From NCBI GenBank assembly GCA_025456145.1, contig JALOLD010000003.1, forward strand, positions 123,683 to 187,682: a stretch of DNA of 64,000 nucleotides, read 5' to 3'. A program made the position numbers and the translations under genes. Positions 38,534 through 45,823 of this stretch are shown here, one piece after another. Under the pieces are notes generated by a model. The model saw only the letters and a program-made list of their open reading frames with translations. It made no database searches and was not told the DNA's origin. The stretch comes from Thermoanaerobaculales bacterium. Lineage in GTDB: Bacteria > Acidobacteriota > Thermoanaerobaculia > Thermoanaerobaculales > Sulfomarinibacteraceae. Every line of letters starts with the position of its first letter. Positions within the stretch are counted from its first letter, which is position 1.

Positions 38534-40165
38534 TCAGATCGAGGTCCAGCTGCGGACGTTGACATCGACGCCGAGCACCCCGATCGTCGAGCCGGTCCGG
38601 TCGTGGACGGCGGCGGCGATGGTGAAGCAGCGGTCGTCGGTGAGCAGCGAGACATACAGCGGGGTCACCGCGGTGCGCAGGCCCCGGCTGACCGCCTGGA
38701 ACCACGGCCGGTCGGCGAAGGCCTGGCCGACCGCGACCGCGCGGCCGGCCCTCCGTTCCCCGACCACCTCGCGGTTGACCTCGAACGCGACCATCGTCCC
38801 GGCGCGGTCGACGAGATAGGCGATCTCGATGTACGGGCAGTCGCGGATGATGTCGGCGAGGACGCGCTCGACGACCTCGAAGCTCGCGGTCGCGTCGCGC
38901 AGCCCGTCGCTCCAGCCGACCGTCTGGTGCTTGAGCGAGTGGACCGAGTCGATGCGAAAGCTCTGGGTCAGGAGCTGGATCGACAGGGCGAGATCGCTCA
39001 AACGCTCGGCCGACGCGGTCACCCGACGGAAGCCCTCGGCGGTGCGCTGGATGAGCTCGCTGATGTCGCGCAGGGTGGTGACCACCTGGTTCGAGGCGGT
39101 CCGCTGCTCGTCGGTCGCCTGGGAGATCTCGACGGCCGCCCGGGCGGTGTCGGCGAGGGCGCCCCGGAGCTGTTCGATCGCACCCTGCGCGGACCGGCTG
39201 CGCCCGAGGACGTGGTCGGCCGCCTTGGCCCCCTCCTCGGTGGCGACGACCACCGAGCGGATCGCGCCGGAGAAGCCGTCGAGCAGGGTGCGCACCGACT
39301 CCACCGACTCGCGCGACCGCTCGGCGAGCCGCCGGACCTCCTCGGCGACCACCCCGAAGCGGTCGCCGTGGCGGCCCGCGGCGGCGGCCTCGATGGCGGC
39401 GTTGAGGGCGAGGATGTGGGTCTCCTGGGCGATCTCGGTGATCAGGTCGAGCACCCGGTAGATCTCGCGCGACCGCTGTCCGAGGACATCCGCGCGGTCG
39501 GCGATCCTCTCGATGCCCTGGCGCAGCTCGCCGGCGCTCGACACCGCCTCCTCGAGGGCCCGCGCCCCCGCGTTGCCGGTCTCCTGGGCCTGGGCGGCGA
39601 AGGTCGCCTGACCGGCCGCGGAGGTCGCGATCTGACCCGCCGTCCGCGCCAGCTCCTCGGTCGACGCGGTGATCTCGACGACCGCGGCGGCCTGCTGGGA
39701 GGCCCCCTCGACGAGCTCGTTCGAGGTCTCGTGCACCGAGCCGGCCGAGGTGGCGACCTCGACCGACGAGCTCTGGATCTGCTGGACCAGAGCGGCCATC
39801 GCGCGCGCCGCCGCCTCGACCGCCTCCGCCATCGCCGGGGGCAGGTCGTCGGCCGGCACGATGCTCTCCACGAGGTCGCCGTGGCGAAGCTCACCGAGCG
39901 ATCGCTGCAGCGCCTCGCTCTGGACGGCGAAGCGCCCCTCGAGATCGCGGTAGGCGCGCTCGAGCCGGACCCGGGCGAGCGACACCAGCCCCAGGTGGGT
40001 GGCCAGGGCGACCGCCGCGATGACCAGCCAGGCGCGGGTCGCCCACTCCTCGCTGTCGCGGTCCGAGGTGATCTCGAGCATGATCCCGCCGGCCAGGACG
40101 ACCACCGCGAGGATCGCCATGCCGAGCCACTGGCGGACGACCGAGGTTCGCCTGTCGGGCTGCAT
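38534..40165 (-). CDS. Methyl-accepting chemotaxis protein with C-terminal Cache-like domain
   Basis: A 543-residue chemoreceptor. Two membrane helices (about 13-33 and 43-65) are separated by a very short external loop. The signalling domain has the conserved tip EIAQETHILALNAAIEAAAA. After it, residues about 420-543 resemble a Cache/PDC sensor half (DRPWFQAVSRGL, TPLYVSLLTDDRCFTIAAAV, GVLGVDVNV). Such sensors are usually periplasmic and N-terminal, but this one is predicted to be in the cytoplasm. It lies between cheW and cheA. Confidence 0.88.
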   Translation of the reverse strand: MQPDRRTSVVRQWLGMAILAVVVLAGGIMLEITSDRDSEEWATRAWLVIAAVALATHLGLVSLARVRLERAYRDLEGRFAVQSEALQRSLGELRHGDLVESIVPADDLPPAMAEAVEAAARAMAALVQQIQSSSVEVATSAGSVHETSNELVEGASQQAAAVVEITASTEELARTAGQIATSAAGQATFAAQAQETGNAGARALEEAVSSAGELRQGIERIADRADVLGQRSREIYRVLDLITEIAQETHILALNAAIEAAAAGRHGDRFGVVAEEVRRLAERSRESVESVRTLLDGFSGAIRSVVVATEEGAKAADHVLGRSRSAQGAIEQLRGALADTARAAVEISQATDEQRTASNQVVTTLRDISELIQRTAEGFRRVTASAERLSDLALSIQLLTQSFRIDSVHSLKHQTVGWSDGLRDATASFEVVERVLADIIRDCPYIEIAYLVDRAGTMVAFEVNREVVGERRAGRAVAVGQAFADRPWFQAVSRGLRTAVTPLYVSLLTDDRCFTIAAAVHDRTGSTIGVLGVDVNVRSWTSI

Positions 40166-40180
40166 CTGCCGGCTCCCTTC

Positions 40181-40627
40181 TCAGCTCCCGCCGGGGTCGG
40201 CGATGAGCCGTTCGGCGTCGAGGATGACGAGCTCGCGCCCGTCGATCGCGGCCCGCCCGACGAGCCAGGGCGGGTCGCCCGGGTCGGGGGCCCGCCGATC
40301 GCCGATCGCCGCGACCCCGAAGGCCTCGTCGACGGCGAGGCCGAGCGACACCGAGCCGTCGGCCCGGCGCACCACGACCGTCAGGTCGCGGGCGGCGCCC
40401 GGCGCCCCGATCGGGTCGAGCAGCGCGTGGAGGTCGACCACCGCCACCGGCTCACCGCCGACCTGGGCGAGGCCGAGCAGCCGGGGGGCCGACCCGGGCA
40501 ACCGGGTCGGCGTGACCTTCCGGGTGACCAGCCGGGCGGCGGCGACCGGGATCGCGCAGCGCTGCCCGCCGCTGCGCACCACGAGGAACGGCTCGCCGTC
40601 GCCCCCGGTCCGGTTCGCTTCACCCAT
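40181..40627 (-). CDS. cheW: CheW-like coupling protein
   Basis: A 148-residue single CheW domain (FLVVRSGGQRCAIPVAAARL, LLGLAQVGGEPVAVVDLHALL, GLAVDEAFGV, LDAERLI). It would couple the adjacent receptor to CheA. It is the first gene of a three-gene minus-strand cluster. Confidence 0.85.
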   Translation of the reverse strand: MGEANRTGGDGEPFLVVRSGGQRCAIPVAAARLVTRKVTPTRLPGSAPRLLGLAQVGGEPVAVVDLHALLDPIGAPGAARDLTVVVRRADGSVSLGLAVDEAFGVAAIGDRRAPDPGDPPWLVGRAAIDGRELVILDAERLIADPGGS

Positions 40628-40635
40628 GACGGATC

Positions 40636-40641
40636 AGCATA
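40636..40641 (-). promoter_or_regulatory. -10 element of the chemotaxis cluster
   Basis: On the minus strand TATGCT ends eight bases before the cheW ATG, giving almost no leader. No clear -35 is seen. Confidence 0.4.
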
Positions 40642-40659
40642 GCATCGTGACCGCGGCTC

Positions 40660-41517
40660 TCACCGTGGACCCGCCGACCGGATCACCGCGCCGGTCCGGA
40701 TCTCGCCCTCCGACCAGTCCATCTCCGAGCCGCGCAGGCTGTGCGGGATGAGGAAGATCCCCATCATCACGATCCAGCCGACGACAACCGCGCCCCACAG
40801 CCGCCGGCCGAGCAGGGCGAGAACGGTCGCCGGGAGCCAGCCGAGGACCGCGATGAGGGTCTTGTTGTCGGTCAGGTCGTGACCGAATGGCCAGCCGGTC
40901 CAGAAGGCGCCGAAGGCGAACTTCTGGACGACTGGACCGAGCACCAGCCCGCCCACCGAGAGCAGCGCCATCGCGACGATCACCGTGGTCCGCGGCTCCG
41001 GCCGGCTCGGGCGGAGAACCTCGAGAAGGGTCCGGGTGGCGACCAGCATGCTGCCGAACATGGCGAGGATGTGCGGGATCAGCACCCAGGCCGGGACATC
41101 GCCGCGGAAGCGCGCGACCACCGGCTCGCCGGCGGGGAGAACGACGGTTCCGACGCCGTCATCGAGCAGCAGCCGGTACTCGACCTTGCCGGCCGGCGGC
41201 TGGTGCGGAACCGCCGCGACGAGGGCGCCGGAGGCGTCGCGGGTCATCGCCAGCGACCGCCACGCCTCGCCGGTCGGGAAGCGCCGCCACTCGAGGGTCG
41301 CCCGCCGAATCGCCGCGGGCGCCTCGATCTGGACCTCGAGGCCGCCCTCGCCGCCGTGCGACCTCGGCAGCCGGTAGCGGATCTCGTCGCCCGCCGGCGC
41401 GACCGCCAGCCCGCGCGCCGGGTGGCTCGGCCCGGTCATCCGCTGGAAGACGGCGAGGACGACGGTGATGACAAAGGCGACGATCCACAGCGCGGCGGAG
41501 AGGCTTCGGCTGCTCAT
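40660..41517 (-). CDS. Polytopic membrane protein, unknown
   Basis: A 285-residue protein not assigned to a named family. An N-terminal membrane helix (about 8-25) is followed by an extracytoplasmic beta-rich part (about 30-135), then four more helices. Between them is a conserved-looking loop with FWTGWPFGHDLTDNKTL, which may hold a metal- or heme-binding histidine. Its ATG is preceded by a TAGAAT at leaderless spacing and by the terminator-like hairpin of the upstream gene. Confidence 0.7.
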   Translation of the reverse strand: MSSRSLSAALWIVAFVITVVLAVFQRMTGPSHPARGLAVAPAGDEIRYRLPRSHGGEGGLEVQIEAPAAIRRATLEWRRFPTGEAWRSLAMTRDASGALVAAVPHQPPAGKVEYRLLLDDGVGTVVLPAGEPVVARFRGDVPAWVLIPHILAMFGSMLVATRTLLEVLRPSRPEPRTTVIVAMALLSVGGLVLGPVVQKFAFGAFWTGWPFGHDLTDNKTLIAVLGWLPATVLALLGRRLWGAVVVGWIVMMGIFLIPHSLRGSEMDWSEGEIRTGAVIRSAGPR

Positions 41518-41523
41518 CGCTCG

Positions 41524-41529
41524 ATTCTA
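41524..41529 (-). promoter_or_regulatory. -10 element, leaderless arrangement
   Basis: On the minus strand TAGAAT ends six bases before the ATG at 41517. No -35 match is seen because the upstream DNA is the GC-rich hairpin. Confidence 0.45.
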
Positions 41530-41539
41530 CGACATGGAA

Positions 41540-41568
41540 GAGCCCGCCCCGGGGCTCGGGGCGGGCTC
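41540..41568 (-). terminator. Hairpin after the cDPG synthetase homologue
   Basis: An 11-bp perfect stem with a 7-base loop lies 24 bases after the stop codon at 41592. The tail on the minus strand is only TTCC, so it is a weak candidate for intrinsic termination. Confidence 0.4.
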
Positions 41569-41591
41569 GTGACACGGACCGGATCGCGGGC

Positions 41592-42905
41592 CTACAGCAC
41601 CGCCTTGACCATCTCCTCGATCACCCCCGGCTCGACCTCCTCGAGCTCGTAGGTGACGTTGGCGATCGGCTTGTTGACGGTGATGATCCGCTTGAGCTCG
41701 ATCGGCGTGCCCTCGACCACCACGTCGGCCGGGGTCGCGTTGATCGTCGCCTCGAGCTCGGCGACCTGCTGATCGCCATAGCCCATGGCGGGCAGGATCG
41801 CGCTCGCGTTCGGGTACTTCTCGTAGGTCGCCTTGATGCTGCCGACGGCGTAGGGCCGGGCGTCGACGATCTCGGCCGCCCCCGCCTGCTTGGCCGCGAA
41901 CCAGCCGGCGCCGTAGCTCATCCCGCCGTGGGTCAGCGTCGGTCCGTCCTCGACCACCAGCGCCCGCTTGCCGGCGATCAGCTCCGGCTGCTCGGCGGTG
42001 ATCTTCGAGCGGCACTTGATGACCCGCGCGTCCGGGTTGGCGGTCCGGCAGCTATCGAGCACCTGCTCGACCTTGACCGGGTCGGCGGTGTCGACCTTGT
42101 TGACGATGAGCAGGTCGGAGATGCGCAGGTTGGTCTCGCCCGGGTAGTAGCTCAGCTCGTGGCCGGCGCGGTGCGGGTCGACGAGGGTGATGTGCAGGTC
42201 GGGCTTGTAGAACGGCGTGTCGTTGTTGCCGCCGTCCCAGAGGATCACGTCGGCCTCCTTCTCGGCCTCGCGGAGGATCCGCTCGTAGTCGACCCCGGCG
42301 TAGACCACGAAGCCGTTGTCGATGTGCGGCTCGTACTCCTCGCGCTCCTCGATGGTGCACTGGTGCCGGTCGAGGTCCTCGTAGGTCTCGAAGCGCTGGC
42401 AGGCCTGCTTGGCGAGATCGCCGTAGGGCATCGGGTGGCGGATCGCCACGACCTTCTTGCCGAGGGCCTTGAGGATCCGCGAGACATAGCGGGTGGTCTG
42501 CGACTTGCCGACCCCGGTGCGGACCGCGGTGATCGCGATGAGCGGCTTGGTCGAAGCGACCATCGTCCGGGTCGCCGAGCACACGCCGAAGTGCGGACCC
42601 CAGCCGATGACCTGGCTCGCCTTGTTCATCACGTAGGCGTGTGACACGTCGGAGTACGAGAACCAGACTTCGTCGACCTGGTGCTCGCGGATGACCGCCT
42701 CGAGCTCGTCCTCGGGGACGATCGGGATGCCATCGGGGTAGAGCGACCCGGCGAGCTCGGGCGGGTAGACCCGGCCCTCGATGTCGGGAATCTGGGTCGC
42801 GGTGAAGGCCACGACCTCGTAGGCCTCGTTGTCACGGTACAGACAGTTGAAGTTGTGGAAGTCGCGCCCGGCCGCACCCATGATGACGACCTTGGTCCTG
42901 GACAT
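41592..42905 (-). CDS. Cyclic 2,3-diphosphoglycerate synthetase homologue
   Basis: A 437-residue P-loop protein resembling archaeal cyclic 2,3-diphosphoglycerate synthetase. The N-terminus MSRTKVVIMGAAGRDFHNFN is a nucleotide-binding-like fold; the P-loop is AVRTGVGKSQTTRYV near residue 136; ILWDGGNNDTPFYKPDLHI and GPTLTHGGMSYGAG are further conserved parts. In thermophilic methanogens the product is a thermoprotectant, while bacterial homologues have no established role. The ATG at 42905 with a GAGGAGG ribosome site is preferred over a GTG at 42977. Confidence 0.88.
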   Translation of the reverse strand: MSRTKVVIMGAAGRDFHNFNCLYRDNEAYEVVAFTATQIPDIEGRVYPPELAGSLYPDGIPIVPEDELEAVIREHQVDEVWFSYSDVSHAYVMNKASQVIGWGPHFGVCSATRTMVASTKPLIAITAVRTGVGKSQTTRYVSRILKALGKKVVAIRHPMPYGDLAKQACQRFETYEDLDRHQCTIEEREEYEPHIDNGFVVYAGVDYERILREAEKEADVILWDGGNNDTPFYKPDLHITLVDPHRAGHELSYYPGETNLRISDLLIVNKVDTADPVKVEQVLDSCRTANPDARVIKCRSKITAEQPELIAGKRALVVEDGPTLTHGGMSYGAGWFAAKQAGAAEIVDARPYAVGSIKATYEKYPNASAILPAMGYGDQQVAELEATINATPADVVVEGTPIELKRIITVNKPIANVTYELEEVEPGVIEEMVKAVL

Positions 42906-43033
42906 GGATTGTCCTCCTCGGATGTTCACGCCGGCCAGTCCTCGGGGCCGGCGACCCGGCGGGTAAGGCTGAACCACCGGGGCGAGCGCATTCTACCACC
43001 CGCGCTGAGCGAATGCGGTGAGTCGAGAGTGAG

Positions 43034-43049
43034 AGTCGACAGTCGACAG
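43034..43049. repeat. Short tandem array AGTCGAC
   Basis: 2.3 copies of AGTCGAC. It is the reverse complement of the larger GACTGTC array 200 bases away, so the two could pair over 16 bases. Confidence 0.6.
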
Positions 43050-43246
43050 CTCGATCCCCTCGCGAGGCTCGAGCTCTGACTTCGTGCAAGTTCTTTGGAA
43101 TAGTGGGCTAACGGGACGATAACGACCCTCGATGGGGGTGGCCAATCGGTGTGCGGCAGCTCAGCGGGGGCCCCCCGTCGGAACGGCGATGTCCTTGATC
43201 ACAGCCGGGAGTATTCGACCTCGAGTTCGGGTGCGATGGAACGGTT

Positions 43247-43278
43247 GACTGTCGACTGTCGACTGTCGACTGTCGACT
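43247..43278. repeat. Tandem array GACTGTC
   Basis: About 4.6 perfect copies of the 7-bp unit GACTGTC, beginning five bases after the guaA stop codon on the minus strand. It is too short and too regular to be CRISPR. Confidence 0.8.
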
Positions 43279-43283
43279 CCTCC

Positions 43284-44816
43284 TCACTCCCACTCGATGG
43301 TGCCGGGCGGCTTGGAGGTGACGTCGTAGACCACCCGGTTGATCCCGGCGACCTCGTTGACCACCCGGCGGGCGATCCGGTCGAGGGTCTCGGGGGGGAA
43401 GCGGAACCAGTCGGCGGTCATGAAGTCGGAGGTCGTCACCGCCCGCACCGCGAGGACCTCGTCATAGGTCCGAGCGTCGCCCATGACCCCGACCGAGCGG
43501 ACCGGGAGGAGCACCGCGAGGGCCTGCGAGATCTCGTCGTACAGACCGTCGCGGCGGATCTCCTCGATGACGATGGCGTCGGCGTGCTGGAGGGTCGCCA
43601 CCCGGTCGGGGGTGACCTCGCCGAGGATCCGGACCGCCAGCCCCGGCCCCGGGAAGGGGTGGCGCCAGACGAAGTCGCGGGGCAGGCCGAGCTCCTCCCC
43701 CACCCTGCGGACCTCGTCCTTGAAGAGGTCGCGCAGCGGCTCGACGAGCTCGAGCCCGAGCCGCTCGGGCAGCCCGCCGACGTTGTGGTGGGTCTTGATG
43801 ACCGCCGCGGTCCCGCGCACCCCCGACGACTCGATGACATCGGGGTAGAGGGTCCCCTGGGCGAGATAGCGCGCGTCGGCGAAGCGCCGCGCCTCGGCCT
43901 CGAAGACCGCGACGAACTCGCGGCCGATGATCCGCCGCTTCTCCTCCGGGTCGGCGACCCCGGCGAGGGCCCCGAAGAACCGTCCGGCGGCGTCGACCCG
44001 GTCGAGCTCGACGCCGAGGGCGGAGAAGCTCCCGACGACCGCGTCGCCCTCGTCGAGGCGGAGCAGCCCGGTGTCGACGAAGATCGGCACGACCCGGTCG
44101 CCGATCGCCTCGCGCAGCAGCACCGCGGTCACCGACGAGTCGACGCCGCCCGACACGCCGCAGATGACGCGGCCCTCGGGCAGGGCGGCGCGCAGCCCGT
44201 CGACCAGCTCGTGCCGGATCGCCGCCGGGTTCCAGTCGCGCGACGCACCCGCCAGATCGAGGAAGCGCTCGAGCATCGAGGTGCCGTGCGGAGTGTGGCG
44301 GACCTCGGGGTGGAACTGGAGGGCGACCAGGCGCCGCTCCGGGTCGACCATCGCCGCGGTCGCGGTGTTGCCGGTGCGGGCGATGACCCGGAATCCGTCG
44401 GGGACCCTGACCACCTGGTCGCCATGGCTCATCCACACCGGCTGGGCCCTCGGGGTGCCGGCGAGGATCGACGCCTCCTCGGCCAGCTCGAGCTCGGCGA
44501 GACCGTACTCGCGCCGGCTCGACGGGGCGACCTCGCCGCCGAGGTCGCGGGCCATCAGCTGCATGCCGTAGCAGATGCCGAGCACCGGGACGCCGAGGGT
44601 AAAGACCGCCGGGTCGACCTGGAGGGCCCCCGGCTCGAAGACGCTGGCCGGCCCGCCGGAGAGCACGACCGCGATCGGTCGGGCGGCGCCCAGGGCGTCG
44701 GCGGGGAGATCGCCGCGCTCGATGACCGTCTTGACCCCGAGCTCGCGCAGCCGGCGCGCGATGAGCTGGGTGTACTGCGATCCGAAATCGAGGATCAGGA
44801 TGACTTCATGCCGCAT
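43284..44816 (-). CDS. guaA: GMP synthase (glutamine-hydrolysing)
   Basis: A 510-residue enzyme converting XMP to GMP. The N-terminal class I glutaminase has ILDFGSQYTQLIARR, the catalytic cysteine in GICYGMQLMA and later a histidine in ALQFHPEVRHT. The ATP-pyrophosphatase has GVSGGVDSSVTAVLL, and the dimerisation domain ends VTSKPPGTIEWE. It is divergent from rex. A TATGCT (44844-44849, minus) could be its -10, leaving a 27-base leader with a GGGGGAG ribosome site. Confidence 0.96.
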   Translation of the reverse strand: MRHEVILILDFGSQYTQLIARRLRELGVKTVIERGDLPADALGAARPIAVVLSGGPASVFEPGALQVDPAVFTLGVPVLGICYGMQLMARDLGGEVAPSSRREYGLAELELAEEASILAGTPRAQPVWMSHGDQVVRVPDGFRVIARTGNTATAAMVDPERRLVALQFHPEVRHTPHGTSMLERFLDLAGASRDWNPAAIRHELVDGLRAALPEGRVICGVSGGVDSSVTAVLLREAIGDRVVPIFVDTGLLRLDEGDAVVGSFSALGVELDRVDAAGRFFGALAGVADPEEKRRIIGREFVAVFEAEARRFADARYLAQGTLYPDVIESSGVRGTAAVIKTHHNVGGLPERLGLELVEPLRDLFKDEVRRVGEELGLPRDFVWRHPFPGPGLAVRILGEVTPDRVATLQHADAIVIEEIRRDGLYDEISQALAVLLPVRSVGVMGDARTYDEVLAVRAVTTSDFMTADWFRFPPETLDRIARRVVNEVAGINRVVYDVTSKPPGTIEWE

Positions 44817-44914
44817 GGCGCTCCCCCGTCCGGTGACCGGCGGAGCATAGCAAAGGCCTCGCGAGACCGACCGGTTTGGGGGGACGAACGCTGCCGGCGG
44901 CGAGGCGTGCGCGA

Positions 44915-44943
44915 TTGCGCAGCGGGTTACGACGCGCTAAGAT
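44915..44943 (+). promoter_or_regulatory. Promoter of rex
   Basis: TTGCGC (44915-44920) and TAAGAT (44938-44943) are 17 bases apart. The predicted start point is about 44950, at the edge of the Rex-type operator. Confidence 0.65.
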
Positions 44944-44949
44944 CGCGCT

Positions 44950-44965
44950 TGTGAAATCGGACACA
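44950..44965. promoter_or_regulatory. Candidate Rex operator
   Basis: TGTGAAATCGGACACA has the 16-bp TGTG-N8-CACA frame of Rex operators and matches TGTGAA-N4-TTCACA in ten of twelve defined positions. It covers the predicted transcription start of rex, which fits NADH-sensitive autorepression. Confidence 0.65.
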
Positions 44966-45013
44966 TGGTCCACCGGCGGCCGAGCCGCGGCGCGGGCCGT
45001 GTCCCCGAGGTGA
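44951..45013 (+). CDS. Possible 20-codon leader ORF overlapping the rex start region
   Basis: A GTG at the predicted +1 opens a 20-codon frame ending in TGA two bases before the rex ATG. It lies in a different frame from rex. It could be a leaderless upstream ORF coupled to rex, or chance. There is no sequence signature to decide. Confidence 0.25.
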   Translation: MKSDTWSTGGRAAARAVSPR

Positions 45014-45015
45014 CC

Positions 45016-45666
45016 ATGACCGCGTACAAGCGGCACATCGACAACAGCGCGATCTCCGATCTCACCGTGGCCCGGCTGTCGGTCTACCTGCGCTGCATGG
45101 ACCGGCTGCTCGAGCTCGGGACCGACACGATCTCGAGCCAGGCCCTGGCCGACCGCTTCAACCTCAACTCGGCCCAGATCCGCAAGGACCTCGCCTACTT
45201 CGGCGAGTTCGGCGTGCGCGGCGTCGGCTACAACGTCCGCGAGCTCCGCCAGTACGTGGTCGAGATCCTCGGCCTCGACCGCGAGCGCCGGCTGGTCATC
45301 GTCGGCGCCGGTAACCTCGGGACCGCGCTCTGCCACTACTCCGGGTTCTCCGGTGGCAACTTCCTCGTGGTCGGCATCCTCGACTCCGACTCGAGCCGGA
45401 TCGGCGACCCGACCCCGGCCGGGCTGCTCGTCGAGGACGCGGCCCGGCTGCGCGAGATCGTCGCCCAGCGGCGGGTCGAGATCGGCGTCATCACGACCCC
45501 GGCGTCGGCCGCCCAGTCGGTCGCCGACAGCATGGCGGAGGCCGGGCTCACCGCGATCCTCAACTTCGCGCCGATCCGGGTGCGCGCCGACGGGGGCGTG
45601 CTGGTCAAGACCGTCGATCTCGGCGTCCACCTCGAGGAGCTGAGCTTCCATCTGACGCATGCGTGA
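45016..45666 (+). CDS. rex: Redox-sensing transcriptional repressor Rex
   Basis: A 216-residue repressor that leaves DNA when NADH rises. The N-terminal winged helix has LSVYLRCMDRLLELG and LNSAQIRKDLAYFGEFG. The Rossmann fold has VIVGAGNLGTAL near residue 95, and the swapped C-terminal helix ends ELSFHLTHA. The ATG at 45016 gives the usual length; GTG 45010 is possible. Its TGA lies inside the first arm of a REP-like palindrome. Confidence 0.94.
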   Translation: MTAYKRHIDNSAISDLTVARLSVYLRCMDRLLELGTDTISSQALADRFNLNSAQIRKDLAYFGEFGVRGVGYNVRELRQYVVEILGLDRERRLVIVGAGNLGTALCHYSGFSGGNFLVVGILDSDSSRIGDPTPAGLLVEDAARLREIVAQRRVEIGVITTPASAAQSVADSMAEAGLTAILNFAPIRVRADGGVLVKTVDLGVHLEELSFHLTHA

Positions 45667-45785
45667 GGGAGGGCTTGGCCGGCGCCTACGGCGCCTGGGG
45701 GTGGCCGGCGCCTGAGGCGCCGGCCACCCCCAGGCGGCGCCCCGCCGCCGGCCACGCCCTCACGCCCCGCCGCCGGCCACGCCCT
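45663..45785. repeat. REP-like palindromic element, complex copy
   Basis: It begins with GTGAGGG, whose TGA is the rex stop. Inside are a perfect 18-bp stem with a 3-base loop (45695-45733) and two copies of a 23-base direct repeat (45738-45760 and 45763-45785). CGCCGGCCAC-GCCCTCAC closes the first arm at 45763. The same arms occur at 53902-53944. Confidence 0.65.
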
Positions 45786-45787
45786 GA

Positions 45788-45816
45788 TTGTCGTCGGTTT
45801 CCGGAACGGCTACAGT
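45788..45816 (+). promoter_or_regulatory. Promoter of the Ser/Thr kinase gene
   Basis: TTGTCG (45788-45793) and TACAGT (45811-45816) are 17 bases apart. The -10 ends seven bases before the ATG, so the transcript is predicted to be leaderless. Confidence 0.65.
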
Positions 45817-45823
45817 AGCCGCC

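Larger units (their letters stand above)
42906..43283. other. 378-base gap between guaA and the cDPG synthetase homologue
   Basis: It contains a possible minus-strand -10 (TAGAAT, complement of 42990-42995) for the downstream gene and two short 7-bp tandem arrays in opposite orientation. No gene or RNA is recognised. Confidence 0.5.

Noticed and set aside
43247..43278. Possible CRISPR array
   Set aside because: The unit is 7 bp with no spacers; it is a simple tandem repeat.
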